Of a DNA stretch of 64,000 nt, positions 44,441 to 54,855 are shown one piece after another (the stretch's first letter is position 1; every line of letters begins with the position of its first letter). A program made the translations under genes and the position numbers. Below the pieces are notes generated by a model. The model was not told the DNA's origin. It ran no database searches and worked only from the letters and a program-made list of their open reading frames with translations. Source of the stretch: Diphasiastrum complanatum (lineage: Eukaryota; Streptophyta; Lycopodiopsida; Lycopodiales; Lycopodiaceae). Location: NCBI GenBank assembly GCA_029204225.1, contig CM055092.1, positions 100,682,200 through 100,746,199 of the forward strand, in the 5' to 3' direction.

Positions 44441-45712
44441 GACCCAACAAGTGAGTTGGAGAAGTCCATCCGCACTCAGTTTAAACACGTGCTAATTAGT
44501 AATATGCCAGAGGGATTGCCGCCTAGTCGGAACGTTCATCATCGTATTGAGCTTGTTCCAGGGGCAAGTCCGGTATGTAGGCCTCCTTATAGGATGAGCC
44601 TAAAAGAGGAAGAGGAAGTCAGAAAGATGTTGGAGGAGTATCTCAAGCTAGGGTACATCCGTCCTAGTTATTCACCTTTCGCCTCTCCTATTTTACTGGT
44701 CAAGAAAAAGGATGGTAGTTTCCGGATGTGTATAGATTACAGGGGATTGAATAAGATCATTGTAAAGCACAGGTATCCGATGCCCAGGATTGATGATCTA
44801 CTGGATGCGTTGCAAGGTGCAACCATTTTCAGTAAGATAGATCTCAAAAGTGGATACCATCAAATACGGATTCGAGATGAAGACGTCCAGATGACGTCCT
44901 TCTGAACCCGTTTCAGTCATTATGAATTTTTGGTTATGCCATTTGGGTTAACCAATGCCCTAGCCACGTGCATGATGCTTATGGACGATGTCTTGTGAGA
45001 CTATATGGGCAAGTTTGTCGTCAATTTTATTGACGATATATTGGTTATTAGTAAAGCGGTGGAGGAGCATGAGGTTCATCTCAAGACCGTATTTGGCAAG
45101 TTACAAGCTTTTGTCTTGTATGCCAATGCTCAGAAGACAGAGTTGTGTAAAACTCGTGTCGAGTATTTGGATCACGTAGTGGCAGCTAAGGGTATTTCGG
45201 TTGACCCAACCAAGGTGGCTGTGGCTAAGAAGTGGCCAAGGCCTGCCGATATACGCCAATTACAATCTTTCTTAGGCTTTTGTAAGTGCTACAGGCGGTT
45301 TGTTAGGAATCATTCCTGGATAGCTGCTCCTTTAACGGACCAGTTAAGGAAAAACAGCACTGTGGTTCGATGGGATGCTGAAGGTCAACAATGTTTTGAG
45401 AACTTGAAGGAGTCTATCGCCACGGCTCCAGTCCTCAAGATTGTGGATACCCAGAAACCTTTTGACCTAGAGACGGATGCAAGTGGCATTGCCGTAGGTG
45501 CAGTGTTGAGCCAAGAACCAGTAGCCTTTGAGAGTAAGAAGTTGACACCAGCTCAACAGAGATATCCTACACACGAGCAAGAGCTGTATGTGATTATACA
45601 TGCGCTCAAGGTGTGGAGACATTATTTATATGGCGCCGAGTTTTATGTGTACACAGATCATCATACTTTAAAGTATTTTTGCACTGGCACCAAGCTCGGT
45701 GGGCCGAGCTAA
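44441..45712 (+). pseudogene. Gypsy 2 RT-RNase H
   Basis: One frame carries RT ([61 protein letters not shown]) and RNase H (LETDASGIAVGAVL, HEQELYVIIHALKVWRHYL, YTDHHTLKYF). In-frame TGA codons at 44903 and 44997 are consistent with mutated Arg codons. The RNase H end shifts frame near 45700. The catalytic FIDD box is intact. Confidence 0.9.
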
Positions 45713-45789
45713 TGCAGGAATTTCACTTGGAAATTCGCTTCTGAAGAGGGAAGGAAAATGTGGTCGCTGATGCACTATCTCGTATACTG

Positions 45790-46190
45790 CATCAGATGGT
45801 CTCATGGAGGAGATTAAGAAGGCTCAAGAAAAGGACCCGCATTGTCAGCCTGTGTGGCCTAATGCGTGCAAGGTAGTCGACCAAACAGAAGAGTCAGTCG
45901 AGGCTGTCACTTTCGTAGAGGCACACACCAGTACATATCTAACGTACATCGTGAAGGATGGTATGTTATTAAGAAATGGAAGAGTTTTCGTGCCAGATGT
46001 GAAGGATCTTCGTCGTAAGATACTTCATGAATGCCATGATAGTCCCTGCGCAGGGCACCCTAGTATTGATAAGACTAGTGAGCTTTTAACAAGGCATTAT
46101 TTCTGGCCACGATTGTAGCGGGATGTAAGAGAGTACGTCCAGCGTTGCACGACTTGTCAGGTGAACAAGGCCGAGAGAGTAAGTCCTTCG
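45790..46190 (+). pseudogene. Gypsy 2 integrase N-terminus
   Basis: This carries the linker and the integrase HHCC zinc finger (LRRKILHECHDSPCAGHPSIDKT...YFWPRL, then CTTCQVNKAER). A TAG follows YFWPRL at 46118. Copia 3 begins at 46191. The integrase catalytic core that should follow is absent on both sides of the copia element. Confidence 0.85.
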
Positions 46191-46576
46191 TGTTAGAATC
46201 GAAGAGATTCTCTAATCGGAGTAGACTAACCTTATTAGTACTCACACAAAACATCAACCACAAGCTGAAGAGGGACTCTGCAAGAAGCTATGCTTCATAA
46301 GCTGGAAACTGAGATAACAATGGAGGTGGGCGCCCATCTACTCTTATAGAGGCTGTCCACAATGAAAAGCAAAAGCTATCCTTCTACAATAGCAATTGAA
46401 ATGCTAATTATGAAGTCTTAACAATAGAAATCTATGCTAACTTGGTTAAAATAGATTTCTATACTATTCTAGCAAAATTGGTACTAACTTAGGTACCTAT
46501 ACTAAAAATAAAAATAGGCCTTCTAGCACGCAGGCTGGCCTCTACAATGAATTAACTAATCCATTAATTCCTAACA
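46191..46576 (-). repeat. Copia 3 left (3') LTR
   Basis: TGTTAGAATCG to TTCCTAACA, 386 bp, very close to 49697-50003 over the shared part. Confidence 0.92.
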
Positions 46577-46627
46577 CTCCCCCTTAATGGATAATTAATT
46601 ATCAATCTCAACCAAGTCCTTTGGCTA

Positions 46628-48430
46628 CTAATCTGGCTCAATATAACCATTGAGCTTAAACTTGGTTCTATAAAAAGGATCCTCTGAATCCAACATCGAA
46701 GCCATAAATGCATAATGCGTTTCTTCATCTTCATGATAGTGTCCACTTGACCGTGTCAATCTCTTAGCTCCTTGTTGACTCGATTCTCCCTCATCCAACA
46801 TTTGACTATCTTTTATAGTCTCAAAATACCATCTTGGTAACTTCTTTGTAGGTGACGTAGAAGGAGAATATGTATCAAATACTCTTGACCTTTCCTTCCG
46901 TTTACCAAGATCCACCTGTGTCCTCCCTGGAAAAATCATCCACAAATATCATGAAGTAGGATGCTCCCCCTATAGACAAAGTCTGCATAGGACCGCATAA
47001 GTCTGTATGAACAAGCTCCAAGATCTCCTTGGCTCTATATGCTCCATCCTTGGGAAACTGCATACGATGATGCTTGCCCATAACACATCCTTCACAAATT
47101 TTTCCTGAAGGTACAATATTAGGTAATCCTATTACCATATTATTGTCTTTTAGACCTTTAAGCTTTTATAGTTCAGATGTCCAAACCTTTCATGCCATAT
47201 CTTGCTCTCCATGCTATCAGAAGCTGCACAAACCTGATGATCCAATGTAGTTGCATCAAGTTTGTAAAGTCGACCTTCCAAAGATCCTGTGGCCACAACT
47301 TTGTAATCTTTGCTTTTGTCTTTGATGAGACACTTCTGATCATAAAACTCAACTTTCATATTTTGCTTAGTGTAGCAGAAACTGAAAGTAACTTCTTCTT
47401 CAAACCTGGAACATAGAGAGCATCTTAATTTCTCCTATATCCCCTGAAGGTAAATGTACTCTCACTGTACCTCTACCTTTGATGTTGTAAGAAGAATTGT
47501 CTCCAAGCTTGACATGTGAATTTACACCACTATCATCAAATTGTGTAAACCACTCACGATGTGGTGTCATATGTTGCGTTGCTCCAAATCAATATACCAA
47601 CAGTCTTTAGAGTATTCTGATGTTGAAGCTGAGAATAACTCATAGCATCCCACAGCTTCACTTTCGCCTTCGTCTTCAATGAAGTTGCATGACTGCTTCT
47701 TCTTGTCCTGGATAGCCTTCTTTTTCCTGCACTCAAACGCAAAATGACCATACTTGCCACAAAAATTACAATTGCCATTTCTCTTTGGATTAGATTTGGA
47801 ACTGTCTCCTTTTTCCGTATTGTCCTTCCCTTCCTGCTTCTGATCCCTTTTGCCTTTCTTACCTTGATTCTTGGAAAAGAATCCCAGTTCCTTGAAGTCT
47901 TCCCTAGACATCAAGTTTTGTCTTCGTAATTCCTCTTGAAGTAGCAAACCATTGAGCTCATCAAATGTTGGCGATCTCTCCCTCAAACTTAGTGTCATAA
48001 CAAAGTTTTGATATTGTAATGGTAAGCTATTCAAAACAATTTGTACTAGAGTATTATCAAGTACAATTTCCCCTATAGAAGACAACTAATCTCTTAGATC
48101 CTTCACCCTGGTAATAAAATCCGTAATGGATTCTTCTGATTCCATTTTCAAGGTATGAAGCTTACTGTTTAAGAACAACGCTCTAGACTTACATACTGTT
48201 TCATATGTGTTCTTAAGGATATCCCATGCATCCTTATGCCCAGTTGCATTCCTCATCAGCGGAATCACCTTATCCTTCACAAATAAGTTGATGATATGAT
48301 GCGCACGTTGCACCCGTTTCTCAAATGCCCTTCTATCTTGATCATTGAGATCGTGAGCCATCACCCCTTGTCCCATGTCCTGAAGGATATTCTGAAGTTT
48401 GAACTTACCACAAGCTGTAGTTAGATCCAT
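46628..48430 (-). pseudogene. Copia 3 gag and partial pol, RT and RNase H deleted
   Basis: Minus strand from 48430: Gag helical domain (KFKLQNILQDMGQGV, DAWDILKNTYE), a zinc knuckle CNFCGKYGHFAFEC followed by KKK, pre-integrase (KIWHERFGHLNYKSL), integrase zinc finger and first catalytic Asp (CEGCVMGKHHRMQF, VHTDLCGPMQTLS, FVDDFSRE). Near 46915 the sequence jumps to the linker beyond the integrase core, ending near 46628. RT and RNase H are entirely absent. Stops include those near 48086 and 47380. Confidence 0.88.
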
Positions 48431-49324
48431 CTAACTTGCTTGATTCTGGAAGAACGGATTCATTCAGACTCCCCATCTTTGTACAAAAATGACACTAACT
48501 AAGAATATACTTGCATGCAACAATCTATTAATTGTCGCCTTCCCTGGATAGCACCTGTCCAGATACTACCTGCCTCAAAATACTTGTCTGCTGTCCTAGA
48601 TGGAGCCTGGCTGATTCTGACCTGAATCTGATTTGGACTCCCTCAGATATCACCTATCTGATTGCTGCCTGTCCCAAATAAACCCCGTCTGGTTCTTACC
48701 TGACCTGTCTAGGTTCTGCCTCACTCAGATAACACCTATCTAGTTCTTATCTGTTCCAAATCTGATCTGATTTTTCAGATGTTGTTGTCCCCAAATATGC
48801 CTGAACCAGATGTTGCCTTCACTAGAAACTGCCGCCCTCAGATATGCCTCTGTTCTGAAAAATTGCCTCAGATAAAGCCTGTCCTGGTCAGATGTTGCTG
48901 CCCCCAGATGTTGCTTCCACCAAAAACTGCCGCCCTCAGGAAAACCTGTCCTCGACACTGTTTCCTCAGGTATTGCCTGTCCAGATATTACCTACTCAGG
49001 TACTACCTTCTCCAGCTGCTGCTGCCCTCAGGAACACCTGTCCTGATCGCTGCTGCCTCAGGTACTGCCTGTCTGGTTGCTGCTGCCACCTTCAGATGAA
49101 CGTGCAACACATAAAACCTGCACAAGAAAACACCTGTTCTGTTGTCTGCTGCCTGTCCAGAAGCTACCTGCGCTAGATGTGACCTCAACCAGAAAAACCT
49201 GCACAGGATGACACCTCCACCAGATACAACCTTCACCAAATAGCACCTCCACTAGATGCGATCTCCACCAGTAAAACGTGCAGCGTTGATCTTCTCCTTC
49301 AGTAGATCCCGATCTTAACGAGAT

Positions 49325-49337
49325 GGCTCTGATACCA
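49325..49337 (-). other. Second primer-binding site in copia 3
   Basis: The minus strand reads TGGTATCAGAGCC directly inside the LTR-like segment at 49338-49621. A second identical site is at 49684-49696 next to the outer LTR. Confidence 0.85.
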
Positions 49338-49621
49338 TGTCAGAGTTTGTAGGCAATGGAAACATTCCGGTCCAGTAGACGCTCTCGCGCAATGCACACA
49401 CTTGTGGGCCGCGCGTGGGATCCCATCCCCACCGCCTAGCCACCCGCCTCTTTCCCTCTTGACCCCAAAAGGGATGGTACCAGGGGACAAGGGTATTATG
49501 TCAACTTTCAGCTTATATCTGGGTGATGTCTTAGTCTCCATTTACTTATGGGATGATGATTGCACTCTTTCTGGTGCATCCACGGAGGCAGCCCAACCTG
49601 TGCGTAGCTTGCCCTCCAACA
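49338..49621 (-). repeat. Foreign LTR-like segment inside copia 3
   Basis: TGTCAGAGTTTG to CCTCCAACA (284 bp, TG...CA ends). It has a primer site on one side and a purine run (complement of CCCCCAC at 49622-49628) on the other. It does not resemble the outer copia 3 LTRs. Only about 62 bases separate the purine run from the next primer site. It may be a TRIM-like mini element or a template-switch product. Confidence 0.6.
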
Positions 49622-49696
49622 CCCCCACTCAAGTGAGCACAGGGTGAAGTACACCCCCACTTGTTCGTACAGGGCCCCCACTTGGCTCTGATACCA

Positions 49697-50003
49697 TGTT
49701 AGAATCGAAGAGATTCTCTAATCGGAGTAGACTAATCTTATTAGTACTCACACAAAACATCAACCACAAGCTGAAGAAGAGAGACTGGAAGAAGCTATGC
49801 CTCATAAGCTGAAAACTGAGATAACAATGGAGGTGGGCGCCCATCTACTCTTATAAAGGCTGTCCACAATGAAAAGCAAAAGCTATCCTTCTACAATAGC
49901 AATTTGAATGCTAATTATGAAGTCTTAACAATAGAAATCTATGCTAACTTGGTTAAAATAGATTTCTATACTATTCTAGCAAAATTATAACTTAGGTACC
50001 TAT
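49697..50003 (-). repeat. Copia 3 right (5') LTR, truncated
   Basis: It starts TGTTAGAATCG and ends at about TACCTATA, about 75 bp short of the left LTR. Gypsy integrase sequence (EFAYNDKRHAS) resumes at 50004. Confidence 0.9.
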
Positions 50004-50680
50004 ATGGAGTTCGCGTACAATGATAAGAGACATGCGTCCATTGGATTGAGTCCATTTGAGCTCAATTATGGTTTCAGGCCATTTAATCCTGCAATCATAG
50101 GGATTCCGCATAGGGTACCTAGTGCTATAGAGTTTTTGGCTCAGATGCAGCAGAAGCTAGTTGGCACGAGATAACTTGATCAAAGCTGTAGCTAGGGCAG
50201 AGAGTTATGCTCGTGAGAACCGTACCTATTGGGAATTTGAGAATGGAGATTGGGTGTATTTACTAGTCCCTTCGAAGTTGAAGGTGCTACGCACAGGAAA
50301 TTCCGCCAAGTTATCTCCTAGGTATTGTGGACCATGGTTGATCATTAAGAAGGTGAGCCAAGTAGCTTATAAGCTACAGCTACCTGCAGGATGCAAGGTG
50401 CATCCAGTATTCCATGTTAGCAAACTGAAGAAATGTTTGCACGATGGCGATAGCCTGGTGGAAGGTCTAGTGTCTCTTGAGGAGAAAGACACCACAGGTT
50501 TTGGGCCAAACAAAATCCTAGATCGAAGGGAGCAACGATTGCGGAATCGTCTCCTTCAAGAGTATCTAGTAACTTGGAAAGGGCATCCGTTGTCAGATGC
50601 TACCTAGGAGACGCGACAGGTGTTGCAGAAGTCTTACCCAAAGTTTGTCATCGAGGACCGATGACTTGCCAGAGGAGGGA
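50004..50680 (+). pseudogene. Gypsy 2 integrase C-terminus with chromodomain
   Basis: It reads EFAYNDKRHASIGLSPFEL, GIPHRVPSAIEF, then a stop near 50175, then the GPY/F-like region (YCGPWLIIKKVSQVAYKLQL, VHPVFHVSKL) and the chromodomain (LQEYLVTWKGHPLSDAT). TAG at 50605 stands where the sister fragment at 52.5 kb has Trp. It ends at the polypurine tract before the 3' LTR. Confidence 0.88.
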
Positions 50681-50685
50681 AGGAT

Positions 50686-51164
50686 TGTTAGAGTCCAGTT
50701 ACGACTCTATCATGACCTCGGCACGGCCGGTTACCAAAGGGCCTGAGGCCTAGTGTTGGCAAGGGTCGGTGACCGACGAGGACATCTGTCCCAAGTTGGG
50801 ACCGGTGCGTCACGAGCGGTGACCCGATGTGGCCGCCTGACAAGCTGTCAGAGACGCGGTGTGTCTTGACCATCGGGACCCTAGCTGTCAGTGATGAGAT
50901 GCTAGCCGGCAAGTAGTCGGGGTGACCAAGAGGGTCAGAGGTCTTTGGCAGGGCACGGGGATGGTACCCTATGAGTCACTCAGTATTCACAGGTGACAAG
51001 GGCCAGGCATGACAAATGGACTGATCACCCACAGGTGGATGCCATGTGCCAGTTGACGGGAATAGCAGGTAGAAGGACTCAAGGAGGGGGTGCCTATGGT
51101 TGGGAGGTGCATTCTACACGCCGGCTTCTAGGATTCACGAGCTTGGAGAGACTGGCTTGTGACA
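50686..51164 (+). repeat. Gypsy 2 3' LTR
   Basis: TGTTAGAGTCC to CTTGTGACA, 479 bp, the partner of 42604-43085, followed by the AAAGA target duplication. Confidence 0.93.
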
Positions 51165-51550
51165 AAAGAGAATTCAGATTATAGAAGAATTGAGCAAAGC
51201 TCTAAAACACTGGAATGATTTTGTGGTGGGGCGCCAGCCTACCTATATAGTTTCTCTAATCTATGTAAAAAGCTAAAAGCCTAAAGCAAATAGCAAAAGA
51301 ACAAAAGCTAATTGCTAAAATTACTACCTATATTAAGTAAAGACCTAAAATGTATTTCTAAGTAATAAAACAAGTCCTAATCTAGTAGTAGTGAGCACAC
51401 CTACATGCATAAGCAATTCAAAAATGAATTTACTATAAATAGTAATGACCCCTATAACCCAACTTTAAAAATAGTAATGGCCCCTATAATAGCACGTAGG
51501 CATGGGCATACACACACTAAGGGGCATTAAATAAACATTAATTCCTAACA
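51165..51550 (-). repeat. Copia 1 right (5') LTR, second piece
   Basis: It starts with the duplicated AAAGA and follows the left LTR to GGGGCATTAAATAAACA (51537). Thirteen further bases ending CCTAACA may be the true LTR end, which would put the 4-of-5 target duplication CATCC next to it. Confidence 0.85.
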
Positions 51551-52208
51551 CATCCCAACTGGCCAAGATGGGCAAGGTGGGGAGAGGAGGTGGAAGTGGC
51601 GCAGTGAGTGAAATGGTGGTGATGGGTGGGGGTTGCAGTGGTGGTAATGGCAATCGGGCGAATCGGAGAAGAAATGGAGGGAAGGGTGATAATGATGGAT
51701 GGGGATTGGGCGATGGCGAAGGTTGTGATTGGAGAGGGGGTGGAGATTGAAGTCGATGGCTGTGGGCTGTGAAAACGATTGCAGGCTGGACCGGGCTAAG
51801 AGTGGGGAATAGGGTGGCTGTGATGGGCGAAGTGTGGGCTGGGCTTGTGTGAGTGAAGATGGGCGGCGGGGATGGGATGTTGTGAAGACAGGGGACTACT
51901 GGTGAGCATTGAGTTGTGCAATCATGTCATCGGGGCGTGGTTGGGACGAAGTGGCTGCTTGGGCATCGTGGCTGCTTGGGCAGTTTGGACACCACTAGCC
52001 TCAAGATGGACAATGGTTCTTTGATCAGAACTGTAGCCCAATCATAGACAATATTCGGGCCATTCGTCATGGTCACCACAGCCACAATGAGCTTGGAAAT
52101 GCGTAGGCGGCGGTGGGAGCTCACAATGAGAGTGGCAGAGAGAAACTAAACGGCCTCACAAAGGTTGGGATTTCTGATATGTGAGATTAGGTATCCGTTG
52201 TTGGTTTT
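51551..52208 (-). other. Pro-rich coding-like region, unrecognised
   Basis: The minus strand is Pro/Leu/Ser/Thr-rich through 51551-51900, and a 65-codon open frame (51927-52124) contains IVAVVTMTNGPNIVYDWATV. I cannot identify it. It is bordered by the copia 1 insertion and by the LTR at 52209, so it may be the older sequence into which both inserted. Confidence 0.3.
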
Positions 52209-53265
52209 TGTGAGCAACCAAAACTCTCTAAGCTGCTCAACTCCTGAAGGCCGGTGTGTGGAATGATCCCCCCAACCATAGCTACCCCCCCCTCCCCCCC
52301 TCTTGAGTCCACTACCTGCTATGACCCTTGCCAACTTGGACTTAGGCCCTCTGAGTGACCGGTCGTGCCGAGGTCATGTCAGAACTAGACTGAGTCGTAA
52401 CAATCCTTCCCTCTTTTGGCAAGTCATTGGTCCTCTCGATGACAAATCCTGGGTAAGACTTCTGCAAACACTGTTGCGTCTCCCAGGTAGCATCAGACAA
52501 AGGATGCCCTTTCCAAGCCACTAGATACTCTCGGAGAAGACGATTCCTCAATCGTCGCTCTCTTCGATCTAGGACTCTATCTGGCCCATAATTTGTAGTG
52601 TCTTTCTCCTCCAGAGAAACTAGACCTTCTACCAGATTATCGCCATCGTGCAAACATCGCTTGAGTTTGCTAACATGAGACACTGGATGCACCTTGCATC
52701 CCACAGGTAGCTGTAGCTTATAAGCCACACCACTAACCTTCTTGATAATCAACCATGGTCCACAGAACCTAGGAGATATCTTGGCACACCTTCCTGTGCG
52801 TAGCACCTTCGACTTCGGAGGGACTAGTAAATATACCCAATCTCCTACCTCAAATTCCTTGTAGGTACGGTTCTCACGAGCATAACTCTCTGCCCTGGCC
52901 ATAGCCCTAGACAACTTATCCCGTGCCATCTCTAGCCTCTGCTGCATCTAAGTCAAAAACTCTGCGGTGCTAGGTACCTTCTGTGGAATGCCTATGGTAG
53001 CAGGACTCAATGGCCTAAAACCATAATTGAGCTCAAATGGACTCAATCCAGTGGACACATGTCTCTTATCATTATACGCAAACTCCAATAGTGGTAAATG
53101 CTTTACCTAGTCTGTTTGCTTACCACTAGCATATGCTCTAAGCATATCCTCTAAGATCTGGTTCACTCTCTCTGTTTGGCCATCCGTCTGAGGATGCTTA
53201 GTACTACTCATCCACAACTGTGTTCCCAGCTTACTCACGATCTACCCCATCGTAGGATCTAAACC
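52209..53265 (-). mobile_element. Gypsy 2-family fragment: integrase C-terminus and shortened LTR
   Basis: Minus strand: from about 53265 the end of the integrase core ([38 protein letters not shown]), then an open frame 52947-52342 with the GPY/F-like part (FCGPWLIIKKVSGVAYKLQL) and a complete chromodomain (REYLVAWKGHPLSDATWE). It is followed by a polypurine tract and an LTR from 52402 (TGTTACGACTC) to 52209 (CACA), about 194 bp against 480 in gypsy 2, so internally deleted. The upstream three quarters of the element is absent. Confidence 0.88.
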
Positions 53266-53779
53266 AGATCACCCTCCGTGCCCTAGGCTTGAGACTTGTA
53301 ACCAAGCAAGATCCATGACCTCTAGCAATAATGACATTCCATACCATTGCCAAGCACCGTTAGCCATCTCCTACCCCTTGATAGCTCTCATGCTATTCAC
53401 ATGTGAACTACCATCCACCTCCTACGTAGATAGAAAATGAATGGTAATTAAGAACTCCTCCCCTTTTATGCTAACAAGGTAGGAGTCTCCATGCCAAGTA
53501 CATGTCCTTGATTATGACAAGTGGCATACATGTGGTCCAAGAGTCACTGGTCAAATCAACAGACCCTAGTCCAACATATGGTGTCAAGTAAGATGTGGGA
53601 CCCAAGGGGTTGGGTCTCTAACAAATCACATACTTGTCAACGGCAGCAACATTGATCCACTCCGAATATACTTCCTAGGACTGCCCATATCACCTCTTTC
53701 TTCGGCAGGATCTGATGATATTTTGGCATCACTACTTTTCTACATATATCTATATGGCTTTATTCTAGGGTTTCTCCCT
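53266..53779. other. No clear feature
   Basis: No convincing reading frame or element end on either strand. Confidence 0.4.
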
Positions 53780-53895
53780 TAGTTCTACTTGCATTTATAG
53801 TACTTGAGACGTTTTTCCACTCCTATAGTTTTCATTATGCACACTTGACATGTACTTCATCTTATATGCCTTTTTGGCATTTAAAAGACATCAAT
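53780..53895 (+). mobile_element. LINE 3' tail remnant
   Basis: It contains GAGACG, CACACTTGACATGTACTTCA, the hairpin ATGCC-TTTTT-GGCAT (53866-53880) and AAAAGACATCAATAAAGATCTCTC, the same order as the other LINE tails. Upstream similarity fades before about 53780, so this is a diverged or severely shortened copy. The next LINE coding region starts directly after it. Confidence 0.75.
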
Positions 53896-54819
53896 AAAGA
53901 TCTCTCTGATACTGCTGATACGCAGGCAGTACTGGCCTGCGTGCCAACCTCCGTCTCTGTCCCTTCCTCCTCCTCCTCCTCCTCTTCTTCCCCTTCCTCT
54001 TTTTCTTCCCCCTTCACAGACCCGGCTCCTACTCCCCTTCGAGCTCCTCCTGCTAGGATCCTACATTTTCCTAAACCCCCTACTGCCCCACCCATCCTTT
54101 ATACCCCATCCAAAGCAACCGAACTATTCTCTTCTTTCCAAGAAGATCAGTTCCGGAATGACTTCCAGGTCATGAAGATGGAGCTGTCCCAGCTTAAGGA
54201 GACCGTTGCAACGCTAATCATCGAAAAGAATGACATGCAGGCCAGAATTTTGCAATTGGAAAAAGCAATGGGCGACAAACAGGTTTCATCCTCCAAATCC
54301 ACCACTACTATGATCAAAGCACTAGAGCAGAAGATTGAACAGCAGAAGGAAGAAGCTCTCTCTTGGGCGTCGGTATTGAAGAAAGGCACTAAACCCAGTG
54401 CTCCCATTACCTCGGTAATTTCAGCCATGATCCAGGAAGAGAAATCTAGAGAGCAAAAGGCACTTAATATCAGAGTCAGAGGGATCCCAGACATGCAAGA
54501 CACCACAGCCGAAGCCACACGTTTTCTGGACACCACACTAGGACACCGAACGGAGGGATTGGACATGGCATGGAGGACCTCCAGAGATACCGCCACTCTG
54601 GTTATCCGCTTCACCTCATTGGCTACTAGACGAGATGCTCTGCGATGCAGAGCTAAGCTCCGCGGCACCACTATTTTTATGGACGATGACCTTATGTACA
54701 TCCAGATGGAGGAGAGACGTAAGGCCTTCCAGGAGGCCAGAGAGTCAGGTAAGAGAGTCATATATAGAGATGGACGAGTGCGTCTTCTTGATAGCACTCT
54801 CACAGGACCTTCTCATTAG
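53866..54819 (+). CDS. LINE D ORF1 protein
   Basis: The first in-frame ATG is at 53866, inside the preceding tail hairpin, so the true start of this copy may be lost and the reading may begin in borrowed sequence. A Ser-rich stretch follows, then YTPSK (shared with LINE B), a coiled coil (LSQLKETVATLI, ALEQKIEQQKEEAL), the RRM-like unit (LNIRVRGIPD, LVIRFTSLATRRDALRCRAK, IFMDDD) and a basic C-terminus (GKRVIYRDGRVRLLD). About 300 residues align in plan with LINE B ORF1. The stop TAG is at 54817-54819, with ORF2 sequence continuing in the same frame apart from one base lost near 54885. Confidence 0.8.
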   Translation: MPFWHLKDINKDLSDTADTQAVLACVPTSVSVPSSSSSSSSSPSSFSSPFTDPAPTPLRAPPARILHFPKPPTAPPILYTPSKATELFSSFQEDQFRNDFQVMKMELSQLKETVATLIIEKNDMQARILQLEKAMGDKQVSSSKSTTTMIKALEQKIEQQKEEALSWASVLKKGTKPSAPITSVISAMIQEEKSREQKALNIRVRGIPDMQDTTAEATRFLDTTLGHRTEGLDMAWRTSRDTATLVIRFTSLATRRDALRCRAKLRGTTIFMDDDLMYIQMEERRKAFQEARESGKRVIYRDGRVRLLDSTLTGPSH

Positions 54820-54855
54820 GGATTTGGGGTTCCCGGGGTTGGGAGCACCCCGGGG
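54817..54855 (+). promoter_or_regulatory. Candidate readthrough site: UAG plus GC stem-loop (LINE D)
   Basis: TAG at 54817-54819 is followed after 12 bases by CCCGGGGT (54832-54839), a 7-base loop and ACCCCGGG (54847-54854), an 8-bp perfect stem. The equivalent site in LINE E (TAG 55663-55665; arms 55678-55687 and 55692-55701) pairs over 10 bp with one G-U. There is no ATG at the start of ORF2. Function is inferred. Confidence 0.5.

Larger units (their letters stand above)
46191..50003 (-). mobile_element. Ty1/copia element 3, nested inside gypsy 2
   Basis: Minus orientation. The left LTR is 46191-46576. The polypurine tract is the complement of 46577-46590 and the coding relics are at 46628-48430. 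A second primer site and a foreign LTR lie at 49325-49621, the primer site for the outer LTR at 49684-49696, and the right LTR at 49697-50003, cut short. The missing end of the right LTR and the missing gypsy integrase core are explained by one deletion across this boundary. No target duplication survives. Confidence 0.88.
42604..51164 (+). mobile_element. Ty3/gypsy element 2, inserted in the copia 1 LTR
   Basis: LTRs 42604-43085 and 50686-51164, primer site TGGTATTAGAGCC at 43088-43100 (one change from the Met-tRNA site), polypurine tract AGAGGAGGGAAGGAT at 50671-50685, target duplication AAAGA on both sides. The internal part holds gag, RT-RNase H, integrase N-terminus, a nested copia element (46191-50003), then integrase C-terminus with chromodomain. 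Protease and the integrase catalytic core are missing. The LTRs are alike except for small indels and scattered substitutions. Confidence 0.93.
38929..51550 (-). mobile_element. Ty1/copia element 1, outermost of a nest
   Basis: Minus orientation. The left LTR is 38929-39378. The polypurine tract is the complement of 39379-39388, pol and gag relics are at 39414-41935, the leader runs to 42512, and the Met-tRNA primer site is the complement of 42513-42526. The right LTR starts at 42527, is split by a gypsy element at 42604-51164, and continues 51165 to about 51550. Flanks CATCT (38924-38928) and CATCC (51551-51555) match at 4 of 5 bases and may be the target duplication. The end of the right LTR carries about 13 extra bases compared with the left LTR. 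Confidence 0.85.

Noticed and set aside
53866-53895. True 5' end of LINE D in the tail hairpin
   Set aside because: The hairpin and following motif match LINE 3' ends, so this belongs to an earlier copy; the in-frame ATG there is probably fortuitous.
54147-54803. 218-codon minus-strand frame opposite LINE D ORF1
   Set aside because: An antisense shadow of a coding region with matching codon structure on the plus strand.
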